A DNA stretch of 64,000 nt from Neodontobutis hainanensis (Eukaryota > Chordata > Actinopteri > Gobiiformes > Odontobutidae): positions 18,285,001-18,349,000 of the forward strand of contig JALDNG010000005.1 of assembly GCA_024349245.1 (NCBI GenBank), in the 5' to 3' direction. Both the position numbers and the translations under genes were made by a program. Below the pieces are notes generated by a model, which ran no database searches, was not told the DNA's origin, and saw nothing but the letters and a program-made list of their open reading frames with translations. This document shows, piece after piece, positions 10,050 to 22,229 of the stretch (position 1 is the stretch's first letter; every line of letters starts with the position of its first letter).

Positions 10050-12470
10050 TGCTTTCATGAGCAAACATATGGTGGCTTATCTGTTTAATAATAACCACAA
10101 TATTTGTGCAGTCAACTGTTATGTTTACTCCTTCAGTCTGGCTTAATATATGACATAATGACATATATATTAACCTGACTACTTCTAGAACTGCTCCACA
10201 GTACTTTGTCTACTCCACAGAACCATGTGGGAAGACTCCCATTAAAAGCGTTTTAAACAACTACCTGGAGGAGATTGAATGTATCATCTGTGAGTGATTG
10301 CAGTTTTATCCAATCAGAGCAGTGCCGTGTTGTTTATATTTGTAACGGTAAATCAGCCGCTACATCTTGAGACCTAAAACCCAGACTTGTCAGTTCTGCC
10401 ACATCATTGGCCTCGGTTCAGAAGCAAATACTTACGTAGCTTGGAGCAGTTTAAGATGGATTTGCATGGCTTTGTAAATACTGAAATCTTTCGAGAATCC
10501 AGCTAGAGCGCAAGGTTAATATATTATGACATGACATAATATTCCTAATATGATTTACCCTCTGCATATCCAGCAACAGGCGAACAGAGCAAATATTGAA
10601 CATGTCATCTTGGACTGGTGAACCCCCATTAAAACTCCCAATGATGTTCATCTTAATCAAAGACTCCACTGCTGCCACCATAATTTTGTTGTGTACTACA
10701 TCCACATTATCTGGAATTTTTCAGGAAGCCAAATTGTCAAAAAGAGGCCTTATTCTGGGTTATGATTACGTTGTTACATGCATTAGCACAAACTGAATAC
10801 TTCAAATTAGTAATATTCTGAAGTCAGTGGAAAGAACTTAGACGCAATAATGAGAGCCAATGACATGTAGCGACTGTATTGCTCTCATGTTGATTTATTC
10901 ATGTCCTAAATGCCCACTTGTCTAACAACTGCTGGTATCTGGGACAATCTTGGGTCATGGCCTGTAAGCGCTCACACACACTGACATGTTTTCCCACACA
11001 TTCACCTCACGAATGGCACACATGGTGCAGCATTTTATCATGGGCAGCTGTGCCGTCATGCTGCAGGACTGAGAGAGGTATGGACTTCATCACTGCTCCA
11101 AAGAAGACATGAACAACTTAAGCTTTAGGTTAAATTTTTTTCTCTTTCTCTATTTTAATCTTAGTAATGTGGTAGAACATGTGTAGCAGGATGGTTGCTA
11201 TACTAAACACCATGGACCAATCTATAAATGCTGTCAAGACGTGATACCATAATTTAACATTATGCTAAGAAAAATTTAAAGGGCAAGGCCAAATCAACAG
11301 ATAACTGACAGTGTTTTCTTCTTTCTGTGAACTTTATCTTGGTGTTGGTTAAAGACTTTTTCTTTTCCTTTAGTAATGTGTGAACAGTGTGAATAGGCGC
11401 CTGGAGCAGGGTCAGGCGGACAGGTACTAATCGGCGGCCACAACAAGCACTTCTCAGTGACCTGTGACCTCTGTCTTTTATGCACTCTGTAATTACTTTG
11501 ACCTGAGGAGACTGACTGGCTCTGGCTCTGTGCACTTCAAAAGCGAGCATCCCTCAGACGTTTGCTCCGACAATGGATACAGCTGTTACTGTATCAGTGA
11601 AGTAAAAACCTCCAGCAGGTCACATTCCTGTGCCTTACTGGACTTTAATAGCTTTGTGGTCAGAACAGAATGTTTTCCATTTTCATGGCTTTATAAGGTT
11701 AACACCAGAGCAAATAACCATCTTCTGAAATACTGGAACATCAGTCTAGTATGTTTTCTAAACTGACCTTTCTTTGTAAAAAGTGAAAATGCCCAGAACT
11801 TTTGAAACACTCAACTAGTTATTCCAAATTAGAAGTAGCCCTATCATAGCTCTTACTATTTAATGTTTTGCTAATTTGTGGTTAATGCAATGAAGAATTA
11901 TAAGATTATTACTATGGCAACTAAAACATGGTGGGCGGGATGGACTAGGTGTAAGTGTTTGCCTTTGATGTTCATGTCTTTGAAGCAGAAACAAATGTAA
12001 CTCTAACATTGGTGTGACTTTGACAAGACCTGAATCGTTAGACCTAGATGTCAGAGTTTGTCTATAACAGCAGCAACTTTTTTGTTTTTAACTTCTCAGT
12101 AGAATCCCACAGCATACTTTTAGAGGTCCAGAGTCTGGCAGGGTACCAAAATAGAACCTGGACCTACTAAGTTGTCATAATATTTTCGCTAAAAAAACAG
12201 TTGGACTGATAAATGTCCTTTGGATGTGAGACAAAATTTTCTACCATCAAAAACTGTGCCCAAATAACTCCTTTTTAACCCTTTTTTGATTAAAAAATTG
12301 GCCTTGATTACCTACAACCTCCACAGACAAGGTTAAATTATATTGAGGGGATGAGAGAAGAACCTAAAAATACTAAATAAATGCAATATTAAGTGTGTGA
12401 ATTGAGAATATTAAACAAAAATTCTCAGAGACAGGTTTGTACTTTTCACCTCTTTTTCCCATTTGCATTC
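10050..12470. other. Noncoding stretch
   Basis: No exon or known repeat is convincing. The blocks 10900-11110 and 11360-11600 are less AT-rich and could be small regulatory islands, but nothing specific supports that. Confidence 0.4.
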
Positions 12471-12474
12471 ATAT

Positions 12475-12870
12475 CCGCTTTATCTGAGCTCAGAATCACT
12501 GAGAAGTAATAGAAACCACCTCCTTCCTGAGTAGATTTTCCACCCTTTATCCTCTGCTTGATTATCCCAACAAGCCTGAACCTTGTCGCTTACAGCTGCC
12601 CATTAGCACCGGGATTAGCAGGAGCCTTGTTCAAAGCAAAGAGGATTAGAGGATAATTAAAACGAACAAGCTGATGTCATCTGAACTTGCTTGTTTGGCG
12701 AGGGGCGCCCACCGACGGAACAGTGCTTTGTTGAATCCCATCGCACATTTTCCGGGGAGGATTAGAAGCCACACTTGTTCAACAGCGGGTTGTAGTGCAG
12801 GATGCTGTGGTAACTGGCTGCAGGCCCTTTGTGCTGTGGTGAAGTGAATGTGGCCAGGGCGGAAGTCAGT
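12475..12870. promoter_or_regulatory. Candidate conserved noncoding island
   Basis: High-complexity block with densely packed motif-like words: three GGATTA/GGATTAG sites (bicoid/OTX type) at about 12612-12650 and 12761, TTCAAAGC next to AAAGAGG (TCF/LEF-like), and TAATTAAAA (homeodomain). All frames are closed quickly. The motif clustering suggests an enhancer; this is inference from composition. Confidence 0.35.
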
Positions 12871-12879
12871 GTAAACTAG

Positions 12880-14480
12880 GTTTTGGTTTCCTAGTTCAAA
12901 CATTATCTAGAGGCAGAATAAAGGGTGGTACAGTACAGGAACAACTCAGTAGGAGGCACGGCTATAAATCTCTAAAAAAACAGTTGTCAGAGTGTAATAA
13001 AATTAATGACCTTTCTTGTAATCTGTAGTGACCTTACCTTGAACTTGGCTTGAAAGCATCATCAAATACAGATGTACATGTGGCAAAGCAACAACTGCTC
13101 GGCACAATTACTGCCGCCACTGAGCCAGGACTTAACTTGATGCCACTGTGACACCATTGGCAAAATTAAATATATACATGTAATGCTTTCAAAATAGATA
13201 AACAGTTAAAGCAACACTATGCAACTTTTTACAATAAAATACATAGACTCCTCAAAGTCTACTGCAAATTTTCAAATTCAACGAGGTCGGAAATTTTTTT
13301 TTTTATGCTTTTTTTTTTACGGCTCTTTTGTGGTTGTCAGTCTCACCAATATCCCATTTCAGTTTGCCAGAGTATTGATTTAAGAAAAAAGGAGCAAGAC
13401 AAATAGGTAAGTAAGCATTTATGGCTAGCATTAGAGCAACTAGTATAATATATGTATTACATACATTATCACACATTATGGTTTTTACAGAACAGGACTG
13501 GACAAATACCGTACACAACCCAGAAAACGTGTGTGCTTGCAAATTTGCCTAAGTCAACAGATGCTATATATGTTTTTGGACCTATATTCCGACGTGTAGC
13601 ATTGGCATCTAGTGTCACACAATCTTACTTTAGTTTCCCCTCCGGGGCCTTTGTACTCATATAAACATGAAGTGACACACGCATCAGCCAATGAGGGGCT
13701 TCACACGCAACACCATGTAGCAGCATGTGATCTGTGACTGAGCACCGTGTCATCAGTAAATAAGGAAGTGTGTAATTATTTTCCTTGATTATAGAGTATA
13801 CCCAGCGACCAAGACCCCAGACTTAAAGGGCTCAAGCACTCGGGAGGCACCATTCAAATGGCTAATAACTTGATAAAATAGTATTAATGATAAAATGAGC
13901 TGAGCTGTACCAAAGTCGGAAATATCCAAGACACCCCAAGCAAAACAATGCTAATCCGCTAAGGAACATAAAATAGGCCCCTGTTTTTAGTATTATCCAA
14001 TTAAAAAAAAAAAAAAAAAAAAAGATGTCAAAACTGTTAGTAAATAACGGTGGAAGAAGGCTGTGATTTACGTCATTCAGCTGTTCCAACCCCAAGGTAA
14101 ATAACCTCTAGCTTGTTTTGTGTCAAGTTAAAGGTCAGAGGAGTAAAGTCAGTTGAGTTGGTAGAGTTTCTGCAGCTCTACAGTGTTTTCACTGTGACAG
14201 CGCTTCACTGTCACTTTGGCTGATGCACAGCAGGGTCCGCAACACATAGACCTTGTATTATTCCAGCCTCCTCTGTCGCTGATTATCACATGGCACTCTG
14301 ACCTTTACAAAGACTCACGGGAAAAAGCCAGTGAGTAACTTTAGTGAAGACACAAGGGACGAGAGTGTAGAATGTGTAATCACAGGACGACGGCTGTGTA
14401 GTGTCTGCATGTAGTCAGGATGTACAACAAATCACACTGTAACCGTGGTATGATGTTGCCATTGATAATATAAGTTAGCC
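12880..14480. other. Noncoding stretch with possible MITE end
   Basis: At about 13206 the words TTAAAGCAACACTATGCAAC and then TTTTT match the start of a fish MITE family I remember, and TCTAGTGTCACAC at 13600 is of the type found at the far end, but the pairing is unproven. A 19-base poly(A) run lies near 14004-14022. No gene is seen. Confidence 0.35.
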
Positions 14481-14490
14481 CCTTTAATGC

Positions 14491-15245
14491 TCACTTTTTA
14501 TTGTGGGATATTCCTGTCTTTCTAAAAAGTGCAGTGCTGGCCTGAGGGGTATGAAGTGGTCCTGTACTGCCTAGACTCCCCTTCTCCCCAGACACTTCAT
14601 CCAGCTCTTCATGGGGAATACCGAGGTGTTCCCAGGCCAGCCAAGACACATAGTTCCTCCAGTGTGTCCTAGGTCTTCCCCGGGGTCTCTCCCCGGTAGG
14701 ACATGCCTCAAACACCTCCCCAGAGAGGCGTGCAGGACACCTCTATAACAGATGCCCGAGCCATCTCAGCTTCCTCCTCCCGAGTGACTGAGCTCTTCAC
14801 CCTATCTCTTGAGAGCTTTGCCTTAAAACTTAGTTCCTTCTTCACCACGACAGACTGGTACACTGACTGCATCACTGCAGAAGCTGCACCAATCCATCTG
14901 TCAATCTCCCGTTCAATCCTTCTCTCACTTATGAGCAAGATACTTGAACTCCTCCACTTGAGGCAGGAGCTTTCCACCAACTTGAAGGGGATAAGCCAAT
15001 CTTTTCCGACTGAGAACCATGGCCTCGGACTTGGAGGTGCTGATTCTTATCCCAACCACTTCACACTCGGCTGCAAATCTGCAGTCCCCAAACCGGAATC
15101 CCTCCGGTCCCTGGCTGCGCCTAGAAAGAGTCCAACATGCACCGAAAACAGGTCTGACTTATTGGTCGTTTAGGGACCGCACAGCCTTTAGCAGAGGGCC
15201 CCGGACCCCACACTCCCGGAGCACCCCACACAGGATGCAGGGAAC
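14491..15245 (-). pseudogene. RTE/Rex3-like LINE, RT to C-terminus, multiply deleted
   Basis: On the minus strand, pieces of a fish non-LTR retrotransposon polyprotein appear in family order but with segments missing. Near 15245-15150 a piece lies before the RT core. At about 15050-15000 is the conserved STSKSEAMVLSRKR-like stretch, readable at DNA level in shifted frames. From 14980 an open frame reads REIDRWIGAASAVMQSVY and then VVVKKELSFKAKLS. This jumps to RDRVKSSVTRE, omitting about 40 residues that family members carry between them. A different frame below 14715 gives ACPTGERPRGRPRTHWRNYV and LAWEHLGIPHEEL, the basic C-terminal domain. The catalytic YADD/FADD segment is absent. Clade naming as RTE/Rex3 is from memory of fish elements. 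Confidence 0.75.
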
Positions 15246-15394
15246 CAAAAATAGTTTTTTTAACAGAAAAAAATATGTTATAGATAATAAGACAATAAAC
15301 AATATATTTTACTGTAATTCCACTGATGGAATTGGTGACAGAGCAGATGTGGAAGTACAATGTTCAGATCTCATAATCCATCCATAGAAATGTG

Positions 15395-15595
15395 GGTGCA
15401 CAGTCCACAGAGTGGTTAGCACCTGCTTCACCGCAAAAAGGGCCTTCTTCTGTATGGAGTCTGCATGTTTTCCGTGGGCCACCAAGGGTTATCTCTGGGT
15501 ACTCTGACTTCCTCCAACCGTCCAAAGACACAAGGATGGTGAGTAAATGGTCCCTAAGTGTACGTCTCTAAATGTTAGCCCTGCAATTAAAGCTC
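15395..15595 (+). repeat. Dispersed repeat fragment, left half
   Basis: Contains AGTGGTTAGCACCTGCTTCA, GTATGGAGTCTGCATGTTTT, GGGTACTCTGACTTCCTCCA and CCGTCCAAAGACA. This is the left part of the abundant fish repeat whose right part is seen at 2540, 49930 and 55490. The 49918 copy carries both halves, which shows they belong together. Confidence 0.6.
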
Positions 15596-16082
15596 CACTA
15601 CCCAATTTTCTTTCAGATTTCACTCACCCAAAAGAAGCAGTGAGACCTCTCTTACTTCTCTTTAATTAAAAAAGTAAAACCTGGATCAACTTTTTTCTTC
15701 ATAAAATCCTCATACTTTACACCAAACTGAAAGTTAGAGCTTACCATAAACATTTAGCTGCAACTTCAGCGCCAGCACGACAATTATTGCTGCCTCGTTA
15801 AACACTACATGATGACTTTCTCTGTATTATCTGCAGCAAAATACTTCCTAAAACGTCATTAGACAAGCCGTTTTTTTACCAATGGGAGCACTTCTTTATC
15901 AGAAAACGAGCTGTGATTGTGTTTTGTATTTTCATCTATTACAATCGTTTATAATTAAAAGCAACAGTTCTCATTGCTTTATGGATACAATATTTACAAT
16001 AAGTTATGCAGTTTTTTTGTCCATTTAGAATACAATCCTAAATAAACGAGAATGTAGTTCTCTGCTAGTGGAGTGTAATTTA
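15594..16082. mobile_element. Possible small TIR element
   Basis: ATTAAAGCTCCACTA near 15594 is matched in inverted form by TAGTGGAGTGTAATTT near 16067, giving ends about 490 bp apart with an AT-rich interior. The ends are short and imperfect, and no clear target duplication was verified, so this is a weak call. Confidence 0.3.
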
Positions 16083-16089
16083 TCTTCAC

Positions 16090-16430
16090 CATAAGGAGTC
16101 TGGCAAAGATGTTGGAGCAGATATGATTGTGTGGATATATTTTGTAAATTGTTCTGGAGAAAATCAGCCACTTTTGTCAAATTGCGAAACTTTACATTTT
16201 GGACTGAACTTTGGAGATGTGTTATAAAACTATACCAAAAAAACTATGAAAAAAACAACAACCTATTTACAGACACCATTGATCAAAATGAAGAAATAAA
16301 GTGTCTGGGGCAGGCCATTACTCTTGGTCAAAGTAAATGCTTTTACAGGAGAAATTGGATCCTAAATCCCTGCATCTAAATTACAACGCTGCTCTAAATC
16401 TTTACTGATAGTGGCGCATTTATTTTGCTG
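16090..16430. other. AT-rich noncoding stretch
   Basis: An 82-codon open frame here is AT-rich with asparagine/lysine-heavy composition and no recognisable domain. Nothing else is supported. Confidence 0.4.
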
Positions 16431-16434
16431 TTTC

Positions 16435-16725
16435 CCCCCGGAGGAATCAGAAACAGATGTAAAGAAACACTAGTGCAGGCATAACAAGGCAACATGATTA
16501 GAGAAAAGGGCCATGGATGACAACATGGGGGCCCTTATGGTGGCTATAAAAGAGCACTTAGTATTCACAGAGACTGATGAATAAGGAGAAGGTGGTGGGG
16601 AGGGATCACCATGAGATGTGGCGCGTACGGACAGTAGCTTTGGCCAAAAGAAGCTCAATGGAGGTTTATAAAAGGGTCAAGTGCAAGAGGGAGCCGGGTC
16701 ATGACAAGGGGACGAGAAATGACCC
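16435..16725. promoter_or_regulatory. Candidate conserved noncoding island
   Basis: Purine-rich, high-complexity block with no durable frame. It contains GGCTATAAAAGAG (16539) and GTTTATAAAAGGG (16662), two TATA-like motifs about 120 bp apart, and CCATGAGATGTGGCGCGTAC. It could be a regulatory island; the TATA-like words alone do not establish a promoter. Confidence 0.25.
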
Positions 16726-16729
16726 AGTA

Positions 16730-19620
16730 TTTAGATGACTCACATGTAACCAGAAAGATGAGCAGAAAAACAAACACAGTAACCAAGTCTTGTCTTACTA
16801 TGTTAAATTTATGGGAATTTCAGGATGAACAATGTAACTAAGTATTGAAATTGTGATGTTAATAGAATCCCTAAAATACCAAGTATAAACATGGAAACCC
16901 ACTTTCAACTCCAAAGACACCTCAAATGTGTCAACTAAGAGACAAAAGAGACATTTAAAGGCATATAAAGATGGTGAGATTCTCTTGCATATTGTTTTAT
17001 TTACACAGAGAATGCAATCTCATTCAATAAAACTCAGTGAATAAAAATTAATGAGTTTTCATTCAAGCAGTTTCACTCTTCAATGAAAACACCAAGTCTA
17101 AAAGATTGTATGTTTTGAAACACATCTCCACCATTATGTCTTATTCTCTATAATTTTTGTTAGCATTAGCAGTGTTAGGGTTTCCAGTGTGACTAAGGAC
17201 CAGACCAACAATAGACCTTTGGGTTTTGGTGTTGTGTATAGGGTCCAATAGGTCATCAAGTCTCCCAGAGACCTCCTGCCAGGCTTTATGAATAGATACC
17301 CCAAACAAAAATGTAAAATAAAAGTGTTGCATCTTTTGGTTTGCTGTTTCATTCCTGTATTACATAAAACTATTCATACATTTTACCATAATTTATCTGA
17401 AAAGAAGAATTTCTCTTGAGTTACACCGACATTCCACATTTTAAAAATATTCTGCTGATAGATTTGATTCTGGACGCTGTGTTCATCCATATTTCATTGT
17501 GCTATATCTGTGCAGTTTACTCACAACCTTAGGCTGAGGTGGATGTGGGGCTGTGAACTGGTGGCAGCTGAACGCTTTGTGACAGTTCTGGAGTCTGTTC
17601 CACTGCTCTGTGCCACCGCTGGAGACTTGTCAAGACCCGAGTCTGCTTACTGCCTACTTCTCACTCACTCACACACTCACTCAAATAAATACACAAAACC
17701 CCACAGAACAAAAGCGCTTTTCACTGTCTCTCACAGGAAACTCAATCATTCAACACCATCAGCAAGTTCAACAAATCAGCTTCATTCAACTTTTTGAAAT
17801 TTTTACAAAGATATGTTTAATTATTATTTGTGTTTTTAAATCAGGCTTTAGCTGATGATATGCCAGAAACAAACACTCAGTAGGTTTACACACAAGTTCG
17901 TTGAGCTTTTCTCTATCTCGTTTAGGTTCTTTAACTGGAATTCTGTCCATAATTCAATAGAATTTATGAAAGAAAGTTGAACTATTAGTGCACCTACAGT
18001 CTGCTCCAAAGTCCAGTACAAAATGTGAACCTTTTTCTCTTGTGCCGGAAGCATGTGGAGAACATCCATCTCCAGTCCGACTAGGTCATATGCAATTAAT
18101 TGCCCAGCAACTCAACTGGAGCCACATTAACTGGTCATGTTTGCTCAAATAAAAGAAATTTGAATAAAGGCCATTACATATGGACGAAGATGTTTCAATG
18201 CATTTTAGAAAATGCAAACTAAGGCAGTCATTTAAGTTTTCTGATGCTTAATAAACATATTGACTGAGATATTAACCCAATTTTATAACTTGAACCAGGA
18301 TGAAAATAAGCCCTCCTACTTACTTTGTTATTGTAACATAAAACATTTTGGAAGAAAACTACCATGACTATTGTACCTGTTGATTTATGCAAATTGGCCA
18401 TGTGCTTCAATTTAACAGAGCACCTTTTGTGTCTTTTGAGATGAATTTATGAGGTGTATACATACTGATGCCAAAGATTGTACTGGTGGTACTAGTCATT
18501 AAATGGTCCACTCACAACTGCACAATAGTAATGCACACAACATGTTTCTTTGCTTTAATTGTGTTGGCATTGCACATATAAAGAAATGAAATGCTCTAAC
18601 TAAATATGAAAGCTCTGTCTACTCATGATCCCTTATTAAATGTGGTTACAACTGATTTGTTGTTATTTACTCTTCCCATAAATGTATGAGTGGATTAAAC
18701 TTGCAATATTCCTGGTTGACTGCAGGTGCAAATATCTCAAAGTTGATATTTTCTTTCTTTCTGCATCACATGTTGGTTAGTGCAGAGATTCCAGTTTACC
18801 CCAAATCCATCCAGGCTGACGTTCTTGAAATCTTACTGGGAGCACAGAAAGTTATCAAAGCTACCATCTTTTGGTTCTTATCTGAGTCATGGCTGAGGAG
18901 CAAAACAACTCATGGTCGATCCACTGCACGCTATTGTGTTTACTACGAGCAGCGTGCGTAGTCTAATTACCTCCACTCCGGCACTTTATACTGGGAATGT
19001 GGGCTGTCTGTGGTTCAGGCCAGGTCAACAGTTCACCCATAAAGATGAATAAAGTTGAAGCATAGTTTTGATTTACAGATATAGTTTAATGAAAGAGGTA
19101 TGGTTATTTCAATCTGTTATGTAATATTCTTCTGCACAGAACGGGAAAAACAAAAATGTAAAAGGAGTCAGTAAAATTTTTCATATTTAAACCAAGAACA
19201 TATTATGGTAACAGCATGCATAATTGTTTTTTAGTCTCATCTGGACTCCACTTTCTTACATGAGAAAACACAAGAGGCTGTGGACATAACTGCACTGATT
19301 CCCAGAGGCGTGTTTGTAGAGATGGTAATAGTTAACAGTGAGGGAACGCCATCCACTTCCATATGAGGCTGAATGAATTGGGCCTCAGCCTGGACTTTAT
19401 TGGAACCAGTTGGGCCTTGACTTGTTCAGAAACTACTAACAAGCCCACACAACCATAGTACAGTGATTAATGTAAAATCAGTCTTAAAACCTCACTGGTG
19501 ACTGGTGTAAATGGAAACAATTAATCCTACATGTCAAAATGTAATAAAGGTTTGGGTAAAATTACATAAAAAAAATGTTTAGCCACTATAATGAAGTTTT
19601 TTTTATATATATATAAAAAA
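16730..19620. other. Noncoding stretch
   Basis: AT-rich with no exon-like frame. The subsegment 18700-19020 is more balanced in composition (CAGGTGCAAATATCTC, GTAGTCTAATTACCTC) and may be another small regulatory island. Confidence 0.4.
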
Positions 19621-19624
19621 AAAA

Positions 19625-19880
19625 AAAGTCAGCGGGTGGGCGGTTCGATCCCCGCTCAAAACATCCCAAAACATCATAACATCCCGCTCTCCCCCACACT
19701 TCATACTGTTGTTGTGTCCAAGGGGAAGACACTTAACCTACATTACCTCCAGTGAAGTTCTGTAACACTGGTAAATAGCTTAATGTATGTAAAGTGCTTT
19801 GAGTGCAACAGTAGGTGGAAAAGCCCTACATAAAAATAGAGAAGATTATTAGAGAAGATTATTATTATTATTTTTGAACA
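19625..19880 (+). mobile_element. tRNA-derived SINE with L2-like tail
   Basis: GGTTCGATCCCCGC at 19642 is a textbook RNA polymerase III B box. The body contains GTGTCCAAGGGGAAGACACT, and the 3' end carries GTAAAGTGCTTTGAGTGC and an ATTATT tail, like the 3' ends of the L2-type LINEs in this window. An A box is not convincing, so the 5' end may be truncated. Shared 3' tails are the usual sign that a SINE uses the LINE reverse transcriptase. It is not a functional tRNA gene. Confidence 0.65.
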
Positions 19881-19884
19881 ACAA

Positions 19885-20195
19885 TTTCTGACAATTTTGA
19901 GATTGGTCATCTTTCTCCCGTTACTCTTGGCAACATACAACCTCCACAAGCCTGTCAACAACAGCCAAAATCTGTCAGTGTGACGTGCCTTTAAACATAA
20001 GTTAAAACAAGTGTGTAAATTAGAGGAACAGCTTACAGCGCAGTTTTATAAACCATGTTGGCGCCTAAAATACTAATAATTTCATTCTTACCTTGGTGCT
20101 GGACTTAAATGGGACCAGGGCTGTACATGGAACACACCAGACTTCTTTTCTGACTTTCTGTTTGACTGTGATTGTTCGTCTTCAAGTGAACTCCG
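19885..20195. other. Noncoding spacer
   Basis: No gene or repeat seen. Confidence 0.35.
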
Positions 20196-20199
20196 TGTG

Positions 20200-20600
20200 A
20201 GCTGTGTCCCGTGAGGCCGGCTGCTGTTTACACCTATCATGTCCTCATAATTACCTGCATGTCCCATGGGCTTCCACTTCTATCCCCTGAGATAAATGCT
20301 AATAAGACAAGTGTATTTTGTGAGTGGATCTTATTGTGTAATCATCTTAATTGCGGGCACAGCTTTGAGGATTTACCTGCGTCGTCTGCGGTGAGCCCTA
20401 ATCTCTCCTCTTCCAAACAAAAGGCAGACAAATGTAAAACAATGGCTGATAATAAGAGCCAGAGTCCTGTCTGCTGTGGGTAAAGGCTTTGGCGCTCGAC
20501 TCTGCACGAAACCAAGTGGCTGCTGGGAAAAGCTTTGTTGTGCTATGATGGGAATAGGGGTATTTGACTTAGATTTGCGTGATTGCTGAAGGCCAGATGC
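20200..20600. promoter_or_regulatory. Candidate conserved noncoding island
   Basis: High-complexity block containing CATAATTACCTGC, AATGCTAATAAGAC and CATCTTAATTGCGGG (homeodomain-type cores), AACAATGGC (SOX-like) and TGATAATAAG. Open frames in both directions are short and overlap each other, arguing against coding. Interpreted as a possible enhancer from motif density only. Confidence 0.33.
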
Positions 20601-20609
20601 ACACCATTT

Positions 20610-22225
20610 GAAGCATGTCTCAATAGTCTTCCCCTGTACCAACACTGCTTTTAGCTAAAAACTTAACAGTTTCTCAACACAATAACTTTTAAACAGCTGC
20701 ATTTACTAAAATGAGGCAGATGTGTAGTATTGACTAACCTTGCTGTGTAGAAAACCAACAACTCTAGGTTTCATCCATTGGGTCAGACTTACCCATGTGC
20801 AATAAACACAAGTCAAAAACATAACCCATTTTGGCTGGTTGATCTCATTTTCTACCAACAGTTAAAATACACCAGAGCATCCATTATTAGCAAATTAGGT
20901 TTTTCACTTCCGCGTTAACCCAAAAGCAGTACTGGTGGGTTTGTTCATTCAGACTGTTAAATAAGAGTTTGACATTTTCTACAAACCTTTCTACCTTGCT
21001 TAGTACAAATATAAAATGGAAGACAGAGAGAGTGGCCTTTTTTAAATTGTTGTAAAGTTATATTATATTCCAGTCCCTTACATAGTATTGCACCTTTTCT
21101 GGTAATACAATGTTTTTTTCAGTGTAGTACGAACACACTGCACCTTTAAATTATGTTATTGCCTCAGTTGTACCCTCTTCTCTATTTGTGAACATTTTTG
21201 GATGTATCTAGAGAGTTGATTGTTTTTAGCTTTATGAATAATTTGAGCAGTACTGATATCATCTAAATCATAAAATTTTAAAACCTTACATTTTATAAAC
21301 AATGGGTTTGATGGATCTCTATACCGACAATTACTGATCACTTTTAGTGCACTTTTTGTAAAATAAATTTAGGCTGTAAGAAAGTTTTGTATGTCAACCC
21401 TCAAATTTATTAATAGTATGTTAAATATGGCACAATTATGGAATTGTACAGAGTAAGTAGTGCAGATTTATTTAAAATCCCCTAATATAAATTAATTTAG
21501 AATTGGACCACAGCCATCTTTTTCATCTGTAAAAAAATAGAAAAAATAAAAAGCACTTATTTGCAATTGGGTTCTACAGGACTTGTAAAGAGAAAACAGA
21601 AGATAAAACAATCAGAAAACAAACAGAAGTCACATCCTGAGCTGGGTAATATGACTAAAAATATTCATCAATAATTTCATTTTTTTTTTTTATACAATAT
21701 ATTTTCTTTACAGGCTCAATGTCAACACAAAACCATAATAGCAAAGCAACAGGTAAACTGCATTACCATTCATATTGGAAACAAAGCAGGATCTCTTCGT
21801 TTATATAAGGGGGGGACAAAATGTTATGCCACAAGAACTCGTAAAAAGCATTTCTTGTCAAGGTGAAAAGCTGTCTCATGATGTCAGCGGATGGAGAGTG
21901 AGGGTAAAATTTGTCTCAGGATGCCCCTGCCACTTTTAAATCACCTGTGTGACAACATTTTGGTTTTCTGATGGAATTAAGAAATGGTGAAAGAGATTAG
22001 AGAGACAGAACAATCATAGATTTAATAGTGGAGAAATGTAGTCTTGTGAACCCTCTCGTGTCTCGTCTTCTGGAATTTGTGTCTTGTGTCACACCCCTAA
22101 TATATATGTATATTTATATATATATATAAATATATAAATATACATTATATATACAGTGTTTGACTGTGGAGTGAATCAATAATGGACTGTGAGTGCTTTC
22201 AGTGTCTTGGTCCATTGGGAAAAAA
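20610..22225. other. AT-rich noncoding stretch
   Basis: No exon-like frame. An AT-rich simple tract (TATATA/TAAATA type) lies at about 22100-22155, just upstream of the LINE insertion. Confidence 0.45.
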
Positions 22226-22229
22226 GGCA

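Noticed and set aside
16539..16675. Two TATA-like motifs as tandem promoters
   Set aside because: No initiator, downstream exon or composition change accompanies them; left as part of a candidate island.
19642..19655. tRNA gene suggested by GGTTCGATCCCC
   Set aside because: No cloverleaf or acceptor stem surrounds it; the downstream LINE-like tail identifies a SINE.
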